A DNA stretch of 13,725 bases. Origin: Clostridia bacterium (lineage in GTDB: Bacteria; Bacillota; Clostridia; Oscillospirales; Acutalibacteraceae). The notes beneath the pieces are model-generated. The model searched no databases and was not told where the DNA came from. It saw nothing but the letters and a program-made list of their open reading frames with translations. The DNA is taken from the NCBI GenBank assembly GCA_017552845.1, contig JAFZOE010000148.1, forward strand, positions 1 to 13,725, written 5' to 3'. The translations under genes were made by a program, and so were the position numbers. Positions 1-7,759 of the stretch are shown here, one piece after another (the first letter of the stretch is position 1; each line of letters starts with the position of its first letter).

Positions 1-21
1 CGCTTGCCTCTTTTATTGTGA
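1..21 (+). CDS. C-terminal tail of an upstream gene, partial (possible ABC permease)
   Basis: The first 21 bases read as six codons (Arg-Leu-Pro-Leu-Leu-Leu) followed by TGA. The next gene's AGGAGG ribosome site begins right at this stop. The spacing fits the last codons of an upstream operon gene. Because the following gene is a lone importer-type ATPase, the missing neighbour is probably its membrane permease, and the leucine-rich end would not contradict that. Six residues cannot identify a family; this is inference from position only. Confidence 0.4.
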   Translation, partial: RLPLLL

Positions 22-33
22 AGGAGGTAAAAG

Positions 34-687
34 ATGATTGAGATAAAGAATCTTAAAAAGTTTTACGGCGAGAGAACCGTTCTCGATATTCCGGAGTTGA
101 TTATAAACGACGGTGAAATGCTCGCACTTGCCGGTGCGAACGGCAGCGGCAAAACCACGCTTCTCAAAATACTCGGCGGAATAATTAAAGCGAGCGAAGG
201 CAGCCTGTCTGTTTCCGAGAATATACTTTATATGCCTCAGAATTCCTACGCTTTCCGCGGAGATCTGATTAAAAACATACTGGTCGGCGGAGCTGACAGG
301 AGCAAAGCGCTTGAGCTGCTTGAAAAGCTCGAGCTGTCGCATCTTGCAGATAAAAAAGCGAAATCCCTTTCGGGCGGAGAATTACAGCGCCTTTCTCTCT
401 GCCGTGTTCTCTCAAAGAAATGCGATGTCCTGCTTCTTGACGAACCGACCTCCGCCTGCGACGCGAAGGGCGCGGAGCTTGTAATCAAAGCGATAAAGGA
501 ATATCAGAGCGAAAGCGGATGCACCGTGATTATGAGCACTCATTCGCCTATGCTTGCTCTGAATGCCTCCGACAGGCTGATTATTCTCAACGGCGGAAGA
601 ATTGAATCCGACGGCTCTCCCGAAGAAACACTAGCAAATCCCGAAACACAGTGGGCAAAAAGTTTTGCGGCGGGGTGGAAGATATAA
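34..687 (+). CDS. ABC transporter ATP-binding protein, probably tungstate/molybdate importer (TupC-like)
   Basis: This 217-residue ATPase should power an ABC importer on the cytoplasmic side of the membrane. It has all the ABC motifs: Walker A GANGSGKT at residues 34-41, signature LSGGE at 112-116, Walker B LLLDEP at 133-138 and the switch His at 170. Its short length, with no C-terminal regulatory domain, fits TupC-type tungstate ATPases better than ModC, which usually carries a MOP domain. A strong AAGGAGGT ribosome site (21-28) sets the start. Its stop codon shares one base with the next start (TAATG). Substrate is not visible in the ATPase itself: tungstate or molybdate is inferred from the moeA, moaC and moaA genes directly downstream. 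The permease and binding protein would lie left of the window. Confidence 0.85.
   Translation: MIEIKNLKKFYGERTVLDIPELIINDGEMLALAGANGSGKTTLLKILGGIIKASEGSLSVSENILYMPQNSYAFRGDLIKNILVGGADRSKALELLEKLELSHLADKKAKSLSGGELQRLSLCRVLSKKCDVLLLDEPTSACDAKGAELVIKAIKEYQSESGCTVIMSTHSPMLALNASDRLIILNGGRIESDGSPEETLANPETQWAKSFAAGWKI
674..679 (+). promoter_or_regulatory. Ribosome binding site deciding the moeA start
   Basis: GGTGGA lies 7 bases before the ATG at 687 and inside the end of the preceding ATPase gene. It supports the ATG at 687 over the GTG at 651, which would add 12 residues overlapping the ATPase and with no family resemblance. Confidence 0.6.
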
Positions 688-1883
688 TGCTGAATGTTCT
701 TAACAGAGAAGAAGCCGTTGAACTCATCAAAGAAAAAACGGCTCGTCTCTCAGCCGAATCCGAAAAAGTGAATATACGGGACGCCTGCGGCAGAGTTCTT
801 GCCTGCGATATCGTTTCCGGAGAAAATGTTCCGTCATTTGACAGAACAACCGTTGACGGTTACGCGGTCAATGCTGCGGATACTTTCGGCGCGGGTGCGT
901 CAATACCCGCTCAGCTTGAGATTGCCGGAGAAATACTTATGGGTGAGAGTGCGGACTTCAACCTCAAAAGAGGTCAATGCGCAAAGATTTCAACCGGCGG
1001 AATGCTCCCAAAAGGAGCAGACGCGGCTGTAATGGTCGAACATACCGACTTTGCCGAAGGTCTTTGCCTCATATATAAATCGGTCGCTCCCGGTGAAAAC
1101 ATAACTAAAAAAGGCGATGACATTTCCGCCGGAGAAACCGCGCTGAAAAAGGGAACTTTAATCAAGCCGTCTCAGATCGGCGTTCTTGCCGCTCTCGGAA
1201 TATCCGAAGTTCAAGTTTATAAAAAGCCGGTTATTGCCGTTATTTCAACGGGTGATGAAATAGTAAATGACAATCCCAAACCGGGGCAGATAAGGGATGT
1301 AAACACATTTCTGTTATCTGCCGCAATAAAGCAATCCGGCTGCGAAGTGATTGAATACGGAGCGGTTGCGGATAAAAGAGAAGAAATTGAAAACGCAGTT
1401 AAAGAATGCGTCAAAACAGCCGATGCCGTCATTATTTCCGGCGGATCATCGGCAGGGGCAAGAGATATGACCGTGGATATCATCGACACTCTCGGCAAAG
1501 CATATTTTCACGGAATTGCAATGAAACCGGGCAAACCGACCATATTCGGAATTATCAACGATAAACCCGTCTTCGGCCTCCCCGGTCATCCGCTTGCGGC
1601 ATATTTTGTATTCAGACTTATTGTCACTGAATATATCGGAAAACTGATGAATTTGCCTCCCGATATACCTTTGGGAAGCGCCGCTCTTGCGGAAAACATC
1701 CCGTCAAACCACGGCAGAGAAGAGTTTCTCTGCATAAAAATGAATGAAAACAATGAAATCGTTCCGCTTCATACCAAATCCGGCATAATCTCGGTTTTAT
1801 CGGAAGCTACCGGATTCATAAGAATCCCGAGAAACACCGAAGGAATAAACAAAGGAACGGTATTGGAAATATACAGCCTATGA
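687..1883 (+). CDS. moeA: Molybdopterin molybdenumtransferase MoeA (classical type)
   Basis: MoeA inserts molybdate (or tungstate) into adenylylated molybdopterin, the last step in forming the basic metal cofactor. The 398-residue product has the usual MoeA length and domain order. Visible motifs are TTVDGYAV with Asp57, PKGADAAVMVEHTD, TGDEIV with Glu191, GGSSAGARDMT with Asp260, MKPGKP, and GLPGHPLAAYF. Asp57, Glu191 and Asp260 sit almost where I recall the functional acidic residues of E. coli MoeA (about 59, 188, 259). The DRTTVDG variant replaces the more common SAMDG. Start at the ATG sharing a base with the upstream stop, with GGTGGA before it. It overlaps the next gene by ATGA, so the two MoeA proteins are probably translationally coupled. 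Metal preference (Mo or W) cannot be read from the sequence. Confidence 0.95.
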   Translation: MLNVLNREEAVELIKEKTARLSAESEKVNIRDACGRVLACDIVSGENVPSFDRTTVDGYAVNAADTFGAGASIPAQLEIAGEILMGESADFNLKRGQCAKISTGGMLPKGADAAVMVEHTDFAEGLCLIYKSVAPGENITKKGDDISAGETALKKGTLIKPSQIGVLAALGISEVQVYKKPVIAVISTGDEIVNDNPKPGQIRDVNTFLLSAAIKQSGCEVIEYGAVADKREEIENAVKECVKTADAVIISGGSSAGARDMTVDIIDTLGKAYFHGIAMKPGKPTIFGIINDKPVFGLPGHPLAAYFVFRLIVTEYIGKLMNLPPDIPLGSAALAENIPSNHGREEFLCIKMNENNEIVPLHTKSGIISVLSEATGFIRIPRNTEGINKGTVLEIYSL

Positions 1884-3757
1884 AACATAATTATCTAAAC
1901 AATGTCCCTCTCAGCGAGGCAAAAACAATATTTTTTAATCATCTGAAGGATGCGGGATTCGGCTGCAAGACTGAAACAGTCGCAGTCACCGATGCCTGCG
2001 GAAGGGTTATCAAAAACGCCGCTTATGCCGTTATCTGCTCGCCCCATTACAACGCGAGCGCTATGGACGGCATTGCCGTAAAATCGGAAACAACCTTCGG
2101 CGCGAGTGAAAAAACGCCGGTTATTTTAGCACCCGGTGATTATACGGTTGTCGACACCGGCGACCCGATACCCGACGGCTGCGACGCTGTTATTATGGTT
2201 GAGGATCTGATTGAGCTCGGCGATGACAAACTGCAGATAATTTCCGCCGTTTATCCCTGGCAGAATGTGCGTCAGGTCGGCGAAGATATCTGCATGGGCG
2301 ATATGATTGCGCCTTCGGGAACAAAGCTCACACCGTCTCTCTGCGGGGCGCTTCTCGCGGGCGGAATAACCGAAATTGAAGTTATAAAGAAACCGCTTGT
2401 CGGTATTATTCCGACTGGCGATGAGATAGTTGCGCCTACAAGCAACCCCGGCAAAGGCGATATAATCGAATTCAATTCAACAGTCTTTAAAGGAATGCTT
2501 GACTCATTCGGAGCCGAGGCAAAAGTATATCCGATTACTCCCGATAAAAAGGAACTGATAAAAGCCGCCGTTGAAACCGCGCTTTCGGAATGCGATATTG
2601 TTCTCATTTCGGCGGGTTCTTCGGCAGGCAGAGACGATTACACAAGCGAAATCACAGCTTCGCTCGGCACTGTTCTCGTTCACGGTATTGCTATAAAACC
2701 CGGCAAACCGGCCGTTCTCGGCGAGGCGCAGGGTAAGCCGGTTATCGGCATTCCCGGCTACCCCGTTTCGGCAATAGTCATTATGGATGAAATAGTCGGC
2801 GATGTTGTTTCCATGTATTACGGAAAAGAACGCACAGAGGGCGAAACTCTCAAAGCCGTGCTCTCCAAAAAGATTGTATCGTCTCTCAAATATACCGAGT
2901 ATGTCCGAGTTTCTCTCGGCAGAATCGGCGGGAAACTCTCCGCATCGCCGCTCTCAAGGGGCGCGGGCGTGATAACAAGCTTCACCAAGGCAGACGGTGT
3001 TCTGCTCGTTCCTCAGGACTGCGAGGGAATCGAAGCCGGCGAAGAGGTTGAAATACGTCTTATCAGACCGCTTTCCGAAATTGAAAACACTTTGATTATA
3101 ACGGGCAGCCACGATCCGCTGATTGACGAAGTCTCCGATTTCCTGGCAAAAAAAGGCGCTCCGTTTAGAGTCTGCTCAACTCATGTCGGCAGCATGGGCG
3201 CAATATACGCCGTTCGCGACGGCCTCGCCCACATGGGCGGAATCCATCTGCTTGATACCGAAACAGGCGAATACAATAAATCTTACATTGAAAAATATAT
3301 TCCGTCGGGCAACGCCGTTGCCGTTAAAGGCGTCGGCAGAGTTCAGGGCCTTATGGTTAAAAAAGGAAACCCGCTGGGAATCAAAGAGTTTTCCGATATA
3401 AAGAACGGCCGCTATGTCAACCGCCAGCGCGGCGCGGGAACGAGAATACTCTGCGATTATCTTCTTGAAAAAAACGGTATTTTACCCGATGAGATAAGCG
3501 GTTACAACAACGAGGAATTCACTCATACGGCCGTTGCGGCGCTTATTGCCGCCGGCAATGCGGACGCAGGCCTCGGAATCTACTCGGCCGCCAAAATGTA
3601 TGACCTTGATTTCATTCCGATATGCAACGAAACTTATGAATTCCTGATTGACAAAGAATATCTTGACAATCCTATGGTAAAAGCATTCCTCGAAGTGCTG
3701 TATTCCGATGAATTCAAAGCCCGTCTTAACGACATGGGCGGATATATGGAGGGCTGA
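1880..3757 (+). CDS. MoeA fused to a C-terminal PBP-like (LysR-substrate/oxyanion-binding type) domain
   Basis: This is a 625-residue fusion. Residues 1 to about 395 are a second MoeA, with NASAMDGIAV, DTGDPIPDGCDAVIMVED, PTGDEIV, AGSSAGRDDYT, IKPGKP and IPGYPVSA. From about residue 403 to 612 follows a periplasmic-binding-protein-like domain of the kind known from bacterial and archaeal MoeA-PBP fusions, with landmarks ITGSHDPLIDE, NRQRGAGTR and a Thr-His-Thr-Ala stretch. No signal peptide precedes it, so this domain acts in the cytoplasm. It may bind or sense the oxyanion, or a cofactor intermediate, next to the insertion site; that role is inferred. Its ATGA start overlaps the end of the first moeA. 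Two MoeA types side by side are often discussed as a way to handle molybdenum and tungsten separately, which is not proven here. Confidence 0.93.
   Translation: MKHNYLNNVPLSEAKTIFFNHLKDAGFGCKTETVAVTDACGRVIKNAAYAVICSPHYNASAMDGIAVKSETTFGASEKTPVILAPGDYTVVDTGDPIPDGCDAVIMVEDLIELGDDKLQIISAVYPWQNVRQVGEDICMGDMIAPSGTKLTPSLCGALLAGGITEIEVIKKPLVGIIPTGDEIVAPTSNPGKGDIIEFNSTVFKGMLDSFGAEAKVYPITPDKKELIKAAVETALSECDIVLISAGSSAGRDDYTSEITASLGTVLVHGIAIKPGKPAVLGEAQGKPVIGIPGYPVSAIVIMDEIVGDVVSMYYGKERTEGETLKAVLSKKIVSSLKYTEYVRVSLGRIGGKLSASPLSRGAGVITSFTKADGVLLVPQDCEGIEAGEEVEIRLIRPLSEIENTLIITGSHDPLIDEVSDFLAKKGAPFRVCSTHVGSMGAIYAVRDGLAHMGGIHLLDTETGEYNKSYIEKYIPSGNAVAVKGVGRVQGLMVKKGNPLGIKEFSDIKNGRYVNRQRGAGTRILCDYLLEKNGILPDEISGYNNEEFTHTAVAALIAAGNADAGLGIYSAAKMYDLDFIPICNETYEFLIDKEYLDNPMVKAFLEVLYSDEFKARLNDMGGYMEG
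3748..3753 (+). promoter_or_regulatory. Ribosome binding site deciding the moaC start
   Basis: GGAGGG lies 5 bases before the ATG at 3759, within the last codons of the upstream gene. It supports this start over an in-frame start further upstream at 3708, which would overlap the MoeA fusion by 50 bases. Confidence 0.7.
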
Positions 3758-3758
3758 A

Positions 3759-4226
3759 ATGCTGACTCACATAAACGAAAACGGCGAAGCGGTAATGGTT
3801 GATATCGGCTCAAAAGAAGTAACCGAACGCACCGCGACCGCTTATGCCAGAATAAAAATGAAACCCGAAGCACTTAAGGCTCTGCTTAACGCAGAACTTA
3901 AAAAAGGCGACGGGCTTGCCGCCGCGCGCATTGCGGGAATTATGGGCGCAAAGAAAACGAGCGAACTCATCCCTCTTTGCCACAATATACCGATTGACAA
4001 AATAACCGTTGATTTTGAAAAAGAGAGCGAGTGCTCGCTCGGCATATATGTCCGCGCAAAATGCACATACAAAACGGGTATCGAAATGGAAGCCGTTACA
4101 GGCGCATCCATAACCGCGCTGACCGTCTATGATATGTGCAAAGCGATGGGCAAGGATATGGTTATTGAAGAAATAAAACTGCTTGAAAAGACGGGCGGAA
4201 AGAGCGACTATCACGATGAAGGATAA
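3759..4226 (+). CDS. moaC: Cyclic pyranopterin monophosphate synthase MoaC
   Basis: MoaC converts the MoaA product (3',8-cyclo-GTP) to cyclic pyranopterin monophosphate, the first stable Moco intermediate. The 155-residue length is typical. Family landmarks are clear: MVDIGSKEVTERTA near the N-terminus, AKKTSELIPLCHNIPI with His75, EMEAVTGASITALTVYDMCKA, and Lys132-Asp133 in GKDMVIEEIKLLEKTGGKS. The His and Lys fall near residues reported as important in E. coli MoaC. One small difference from the common consensus is VTGASI where many homologues have LTAVSV. It lies one base after the preceding stop and its 3' end overlaps moaA by 11 bases, so MoaC and MoaA, which act in sequence, should be produced together. 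Confidence 0.97.
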   Translation: MLTHINENGEAVMVDIGSKEVTERTATAYARIKMKPEALKALLNAELKKGDGLAAARIAGIMGAKKTSELIPLCHNIPIDKITVDFEKESECSLGIYVRAKCTYKTGIEMEAVTGASITALTVYDMCKAMGKDMVIEEIKLLEKTGGKSDYHDEG

Positions 4227-5151
4227 TTTCGGCAGAGAAATTACATATCTGCGGGTTTCCGTAACTCAGCGCTGCAATCTCAACTGCGTGTATTGCGGCA
4301 AGAGCGACTGCGCCAAAAAGGAAACCGAGCTCTCCCCCGAAATAATTGAAAAACTTGTGCGCGCATTTGTGAAATGCGGAATCAATAAAGTCAGAATAAC
4401 CGGCGGCGAACCGCTTGTGAGAAATGACATCTGCGAAATTGCCGAAAGAATACACTCAATTGAAGGCGTTGAAACGCTTGCGCTGACAACCAACGGAGTA
4501 TATCTTTCTCAGTATGCGAAAGACCTGAAAAAAGCCGGGCTTGACAGCGTGAATATCAGCCTCGACAGCACCGACGGTAGCACCTACCGCCACCTTACGG
4601 GAGCAGATGTGCTGAAAAAAGTGCTTGACGGAATTGATGCGGCTGAAAAAGCCGGACTCAGCCCGATAAAAATCAACGCCGTGCTGATGAAAGGCGTCAA
4701 TGATGACGGAGCGGGAAAATTGATAAATCTTGCGAAGGACAGAAATATAGATGTCCGCTTCATTGAGCTCATGCCGTTTTCCGATGAAGGAGAGGACGCT
4801 TCTCTTATAGTCACGGGCGATGATATTCTCAGAGAATTCACTTTCCTTAAGCCTATCGATTATAAGGAAGGCACGGCAAGATATTATTCAGCCGACGGCT
4901 TCAAAGGCAGAGTCGGTCTTATCAATCCTATTACTCAGAAATTCTGCTCGGAGTGCAACAGAATCCGTCTGCTATCGGACGGCAAAGTCAAGCCCTGCCT
5001 CGGATATGATACTGCTTATGACATAATGAAGTTCATTGAAGACGAAGACAGACTTACCGAAGAAGTTAAAAATATAATTCTTAAAAAGCCCGCAGGACAC
5101 AGCTTTGAAAGCTCAGGCGCCTGCCACGGACTTAACAGAACGGGAGGATAA
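4216..5151 (+). CDS. moaA: GTP 3',8-cyclase MoaA (radical SAM)
   Basis: MoaA is the radical SAM enzyme that starts pterin synthesis by rearranging GTP. The 311-residue product has both iron-sulfur cluster motifs: N-terminal CxxxCxxC at Cys20, Cys24 and Cys27, and the C-terminal Cys244, Cys247 and Cys261 (CxxC, 13 residues, C) that mark MoaA. TGGEPLVR, LTTNGV and VNISLDS are also present, as are the NRIR arginines and the C-terminal Gly-Gly needed for MoaC coupling. The ATG at 4216 gives the expected family start (MKDNFGREITYLRVS); a TTG at 4183 would add 11 unrelated residues. Unusual: the residues after the first cluster are GKSDC rather than the more common MPxxG, adding a fourth cysteine (Cys32). 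The ribosome site is weak (GGAAAG, 13 bases away), so translation probably relies on coupling to moaC. Confidence 0.96.
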   Translation: MKDNFGREITYLRVSVTQRCNLNCVYCGKSDCAKKETELSPEIIEKLVRAFVKCGINKVRITGGEPLVRNDICEIAERIHSIEGVETLALTTNGVYLSQYAKDLKKAGLDSVNISLDSTDGSTYRHLTGADVLKKVLDGIDAAEKAGLSPIKINAVLMKGVNDDGAGKLINLAKDRNIDVRFIELMPFSDEGEDASLIVTGDDILREFTFLKPIDYKEGTARYYSADGFKGRVGLINPITQKFCSECNRIRLLSDGKVKPCLGYDTAYDIMKFIEDEDRLTEEVKNIILKKPAGHSFESSGACHGLNRTGG

Positions 5152-5152
5152 T

Positions 5153-5587
5153 ATGGCAAGAGTCGTTGCAATTAACATCAGCGAAAAAAAGAAAACTCCG
5201 AAAAAGACAATTCCGGAGGGTAAGCTCATAAAGGATTTCGGCTTCGAGGGCGACGCTCATGCGGGCAAATGGCATCGTCAGGTGAGCCTGCTCGCCAGAG
5301 AGAGCATTGAGAAAGCGCAGGGAATGCGCACGGACGGCCTTTGCCACGGGATGTTTGCCGAAAATATAACAACCGAAGGCATTGAGCTTCACACTCTGCC
5401 GATCGGCACAAAGCTGAAAATCGGCGACGAAGCGCTGATTGAAATCACCCAGATAGGTAAGGAGTGCCACGACGGCTGCGCGATCAGGGAGCTTGTCGGT
5501 CAGTGCATTATGCCGAGAGAAGGCATTTTCGGCATAGTCCTCGAGGGCGGAACAGTAAAAGAAAATGACGAAATAACAATTGTATGA
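5153..5587 (+). CDS. Stand-alone MOSC domain protein
   Basis: A 144-residue protein made essentially of one MOSC (Moco sulfurase C-terminal) domain, a fold associated with handling sulfur or the molybdenum cofactor. Recognisable parts are FEGDAHAGKWHRQVSLL at 31-47, the His-Gly-Met-Phe-Ala-Glu-Asn region near 65-71, and IGKECHDGC at 101-109, whose Cys105 is the likely conserved MOSC cysteine. In clostridial Moco operons this domain is frequently fused to a MogA/MoaB-type adenylyltransferase. Here it is alone, and no MogA domain is encoded in the window. A GGGAGG site 5 bases upstream fixes the ATG at 5153. It starts one base after the moaA stop, and its stop overlaps the next gene as ATGA. 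Its exact reaction in such operons is unknown to me. Confidence 0.9.
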   Translation: MARVVAINISEKKKTPKKTIPEGKLIKDFGFEGDAHAGKWHRQVSLLARESIEKAQGMRTDGLCHGMFAENITTEGIELHTLPIGTKLKIGDEALIEITQIGKECHDGCAIRELVGQCIMPREGIFGIVLEGGTVKENDEITIV

Positions 5588-6156
5588 AGATTCTTTTTGA
5601 ATTATTTCTTGCCTTTTTCAAAACCGGATTATTCACGTTCGGCGGCGGCTATGCAATGCTGCCGCTCATTGAGCGCATCTGCGTCAGAGAAAAGCATTGG
5701 CTGACCGAGGAAGAAATGACGGATCTTCCCGCCGTTTCGGAATCATCTCCCGGCCCTGTCGCGATAAACTGCGCCACCTATGTCGGATATAAACAGAAAG
5801 GAATTGCGGGCGCTGTTGCGGCAACCTTCGGGATGGTTGTTCCGTCGTTTATAATCATTCTGATTATATCTTTCTTTCTTGACAGATTTCTTGAAAACAA
5901 ATGGGTTGCCGGCGCTTTTTACGGCATAAAAATCGCTGTCGGCATTCTTATAATCGATGCGGCTGTAAAACTCTTTTCGATGCTTCCGAAAAAGGCACTT
6001 ACAATAACAACCGGCGCGGTTTCATTTCTGCTTATGATGGCTGTGAATATCTTTGCGCTCAGAATCACTTCAATTGTATTCATGCTTTTTGCTGCCGCAG
6101 CCGGCTTCATCATCTACCTCGTGAACAGAAAGCGCAAGGGAGGTAATGAAGCATGA
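5584..6156 (+). CDS. CHR (chromate transporter family) half-size protein, first of pair
   Basis: A hydrophobic 190-residue membrane protein with one CHR domain. FTFGGGYAMLPLIE at 17-30 and SESSPGPVAINCATYVGY at 52-69 are the defining family motifs. Several membrane segments follow (about 75-100, 110-132, 138-158, 162-181), ending in a basic, probably cytoplasmic tail (NRKRK). Half-size CHR proteins usually occur as adjacent pairs that act together; the B. subtilis pair confers chromate resistance only when both are present. No good ribosome site precedes the ATG, which overlaps the MOSC gene by ATGA, so it is probably translated by coupling. Chromate resembles molybdate and tungstate, so in this operon the pair may move those anions instead; that substrate is inferred from context alone. 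Confidence 0.93.
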   Translation: MKILFELFLAFFKTGLFTFGGGYAMLPLIERICVREKHWLTEEEMTDLPAVSESSPGPVAINCATYVGYKQKGIAGAVAATFGMVVPSFIIILIISFFLDRFLENKWVAGAFYGIKIAVGILIIDAAVKLFSMLPKKALTITTGAVSFLLMMAVNIFALRITSIVFMLFAAAAGFIIYLVNRKRKGGNEA

Positions 6157-6713
6157 TTTATCTCAAACTCTTTCTTGAATTCCTTAAAATAGGAGCTTTT
6201 ACATTCGGCGGCGGCTACGCCGCGATACCTCTCATAAGAGAAACGGTGCTTATGAACGGCTGGATGGATGATGCGATGCTCTCGGATATGATAGCCGTCA
6301 GCGAAAGCACTCCCGGCCCGGTTATGGTCAATATGGCTACTTATATCGGCAGCACCCGCGGAGGAATTATCGGAGCTGTAATTGCAACTCTCGCCGTTGT
6401 GCTTCCGTCTTTTATCTTTGTTCTTCTTCTGATAAAAATTCTGAAAAAGGCTTTGAATTACGAAGGCTTCAATTCGGCGCTAGGAACATTGAAACCCTGC
6501 ATAGCGGGAATTATACTCGCAACGGGAGTTTTTATGGCGCTTAATAATATAATCGGTTCTGTTCAAAGCCCGGTTTTTGATTATAAAGCGCTGATATTGA
6601 CCGCTGTTCTTGCGGCAGTCTATTTCGGCTCAAAGAAGATTCTCAAAAACGGTATGTCGCCGATAATTCTGATTATAATTTCCGGAGCGGCGGGTATACT
6701 GATCCGGATGTGA
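6153..6713 (+). CDS. CHR (chromate transporter family) half-size protein, second of pair
   Basis: The 186-residue partner of the preceding CHR protein carries the same two signatures: FTFGGGYAAIPLIRE at 17-30 and SESTPGPVMVNMATYIGS at 50-67. It has a similar run of membrane segments, finishing in a hydrophobic C-terminus (GILIRM). The two are diverged paralogues rather than a recent duplication. A GGGAGGT site (6138-6144) sits 8 bases before the ATG, which overlaps the first CHR gene's stop as ATGA, so near-equal expression is expected. The two probably form one transporter, likely in opposite membrane orientation as proposed for other CHR pairs. Direction and substrate cannot be read from sequence. 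Confidence 0.93.
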   Translation: MIYLKLFLEFLKIGAFTFGGGYAAIPLIRETVLMNGWMDDAMLSDMIAVSESTPGPVMVNMATYIGSTRGGIIGAVIATLAVVLPSFIFVLLLIKILKKALNYEGFNSALGTLKPCIAGIILATGVFMALNNIIGSVQSPVFDYKALILTAVLAAVYFGSKKILKNGMSPIILIIISGAAGILIRM

Positions 6714-6745
6714 TTATACGCAAATAAAAGGAAAGGAGCGGAAAA

Positions 6746-7759
6746 ATGCAAAAGACGCAAATAAGAGACAATCTGTCTTTGACCGTAAAAGCATTGCTTT
6801 TGATTTTGCCGCTTCTTGCCGTATTTGTTTCGCTGTTTTTCGGCAGATATCACCTTTCTTTGAGCGAGGTAGTGTTATCAATCCTTCGCCCCGCTGATGT
6901 TTCTGCCGCTTCGCGCGTTACGGTTTTACAGCTCCGCCTTCCCAGGGCAATTGCCTCAGCTTTTGTCGGCGCTTCTCTCGCAGTCTCCGGAGCGGCGTTT
7001 CAGAGCGTATTCAGAAATCCGCTTGTCAATTCCGGTATTCTCGGAGTTTCAAACGGCGCAGGCTTCGGGGCATGCATAGCGATAGTGTTTTTCGGCGGCG
7101 GAGTATATACATATTTCTTTTCGTTTGTCTTCGCAGTTGCCGCAGTGCTTTTAAGTTACTTTGCCGGCAGAATATCACGCGTTACCACTTCGATAACCAT
7201 GATTCTCGGCGGCGTTATAGTCGGTGCATTTTTCAGCGCACTTGTATCGATAATGAAATATGTCGCCGACCCATACAGCCAGCTCCCTTCCATCACCTTC
7301 TGGTTTATGGGCAGCTTCGCTTCGGTAAACTATTCTCATTTTTATGCTCTTATTCCGATGGGCCTCGGTATGCTCCTTGTTTTTCTCTCACGCTGGAAAC
7401 TTAATGTGCTTTCAATGGGAGAGAGAGAGGCCGCCTCGCTCGGCGTTGATGTCCGCAGAGCGCAGATCATGATTATCGGCGGCGCCACTCTCTGCACCGC
7501 CGCGGCAGTCTGCATCAGCGGAACCATCGGCTGGGTGGGCCTTGTTATACCGCATATCGGGCGTATGATTATCGGAAACAGCAATCAGAAACTCATCCCC
7601 GTCAGCATTTCTCTCGGAGCAGGATTTATGGTAATAATGGACCTGCTCTCACGCACACTCACAGGCTCTGAAATACCGATAGGAATTCTCTGCGCGCTTA
7701 TCGGCACGCCTTTCTTCGTATATCTTCTCAAAAAGACGAAGGGAGGATTCACGGCATGA
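6746..7759 (+). CDS. FecCD/BtuC-type ABC importer permease (candidate MolB-like)
   Basis: A 337-residue membrane permease of the FecCD/BtuC family, which forms type II ABC importers for siderophores, haem, cobalamin and, in MolBC systems, molybdate and tungstate. The family core is plain: LRLPRAIASAFVGASLAVSG from residue 63, followed by AFQSVFRNPLVNSGILGVSNGAG. The cytoplasmic coupling region with MGEREAASLGVDV lies near residue 225, and IGWVGLVIPHIGRMIIG follows. Length and about ten hydrophobic segments match the family. An AAGGAG site (6733-6738) fixes the start. The 32-base gap upstream is the largest between genes in the operon, but I see no promoter or terminator in it. The ATPase gene overlaps the 3' end as ATGA. 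The Mo/W substrate is inferred from neighbours; iron-chelate or cobamide import is the alternative. Confidence 0.92.
   Translation: MQKTQIRDNLSLTVKALLLILPLLAVFVSLFFGRYHLSLSEVVLSILRPADVSAASRVTVLQLRLPRAIASAFVGASLAVSGAAFQSVFRNPLVNSGILGVSNGAGFGACIAIVFFGGGVYTYFFSFVFAVAAVLLSYFAGRISRVTTSITMILGGVIVGAFFSALVSIMKYVADPYSQLPSITFWFMGSFASVNYSHFYALIPMGLGMLLVFLSRWKLNVLSMGEREAASLGVDVRRAQIMIIGGATLCTAAAVCISGTIGWVGLVIPHIGRMIIGNSNQKLIPVSISLGAGFMVIMDLLSRTLTGSEIPIGILCALIGTPFFVYLLKKTKGGFTA

Noticed and set aside
5105..5152. Upstream start for the MOSC protein
   Set aside because: It would overlap moaA by 47 bases without a ribosome site, while the ATG at 5153 has GGGAGG at ideal distance and starts the MOSC-like sequence.
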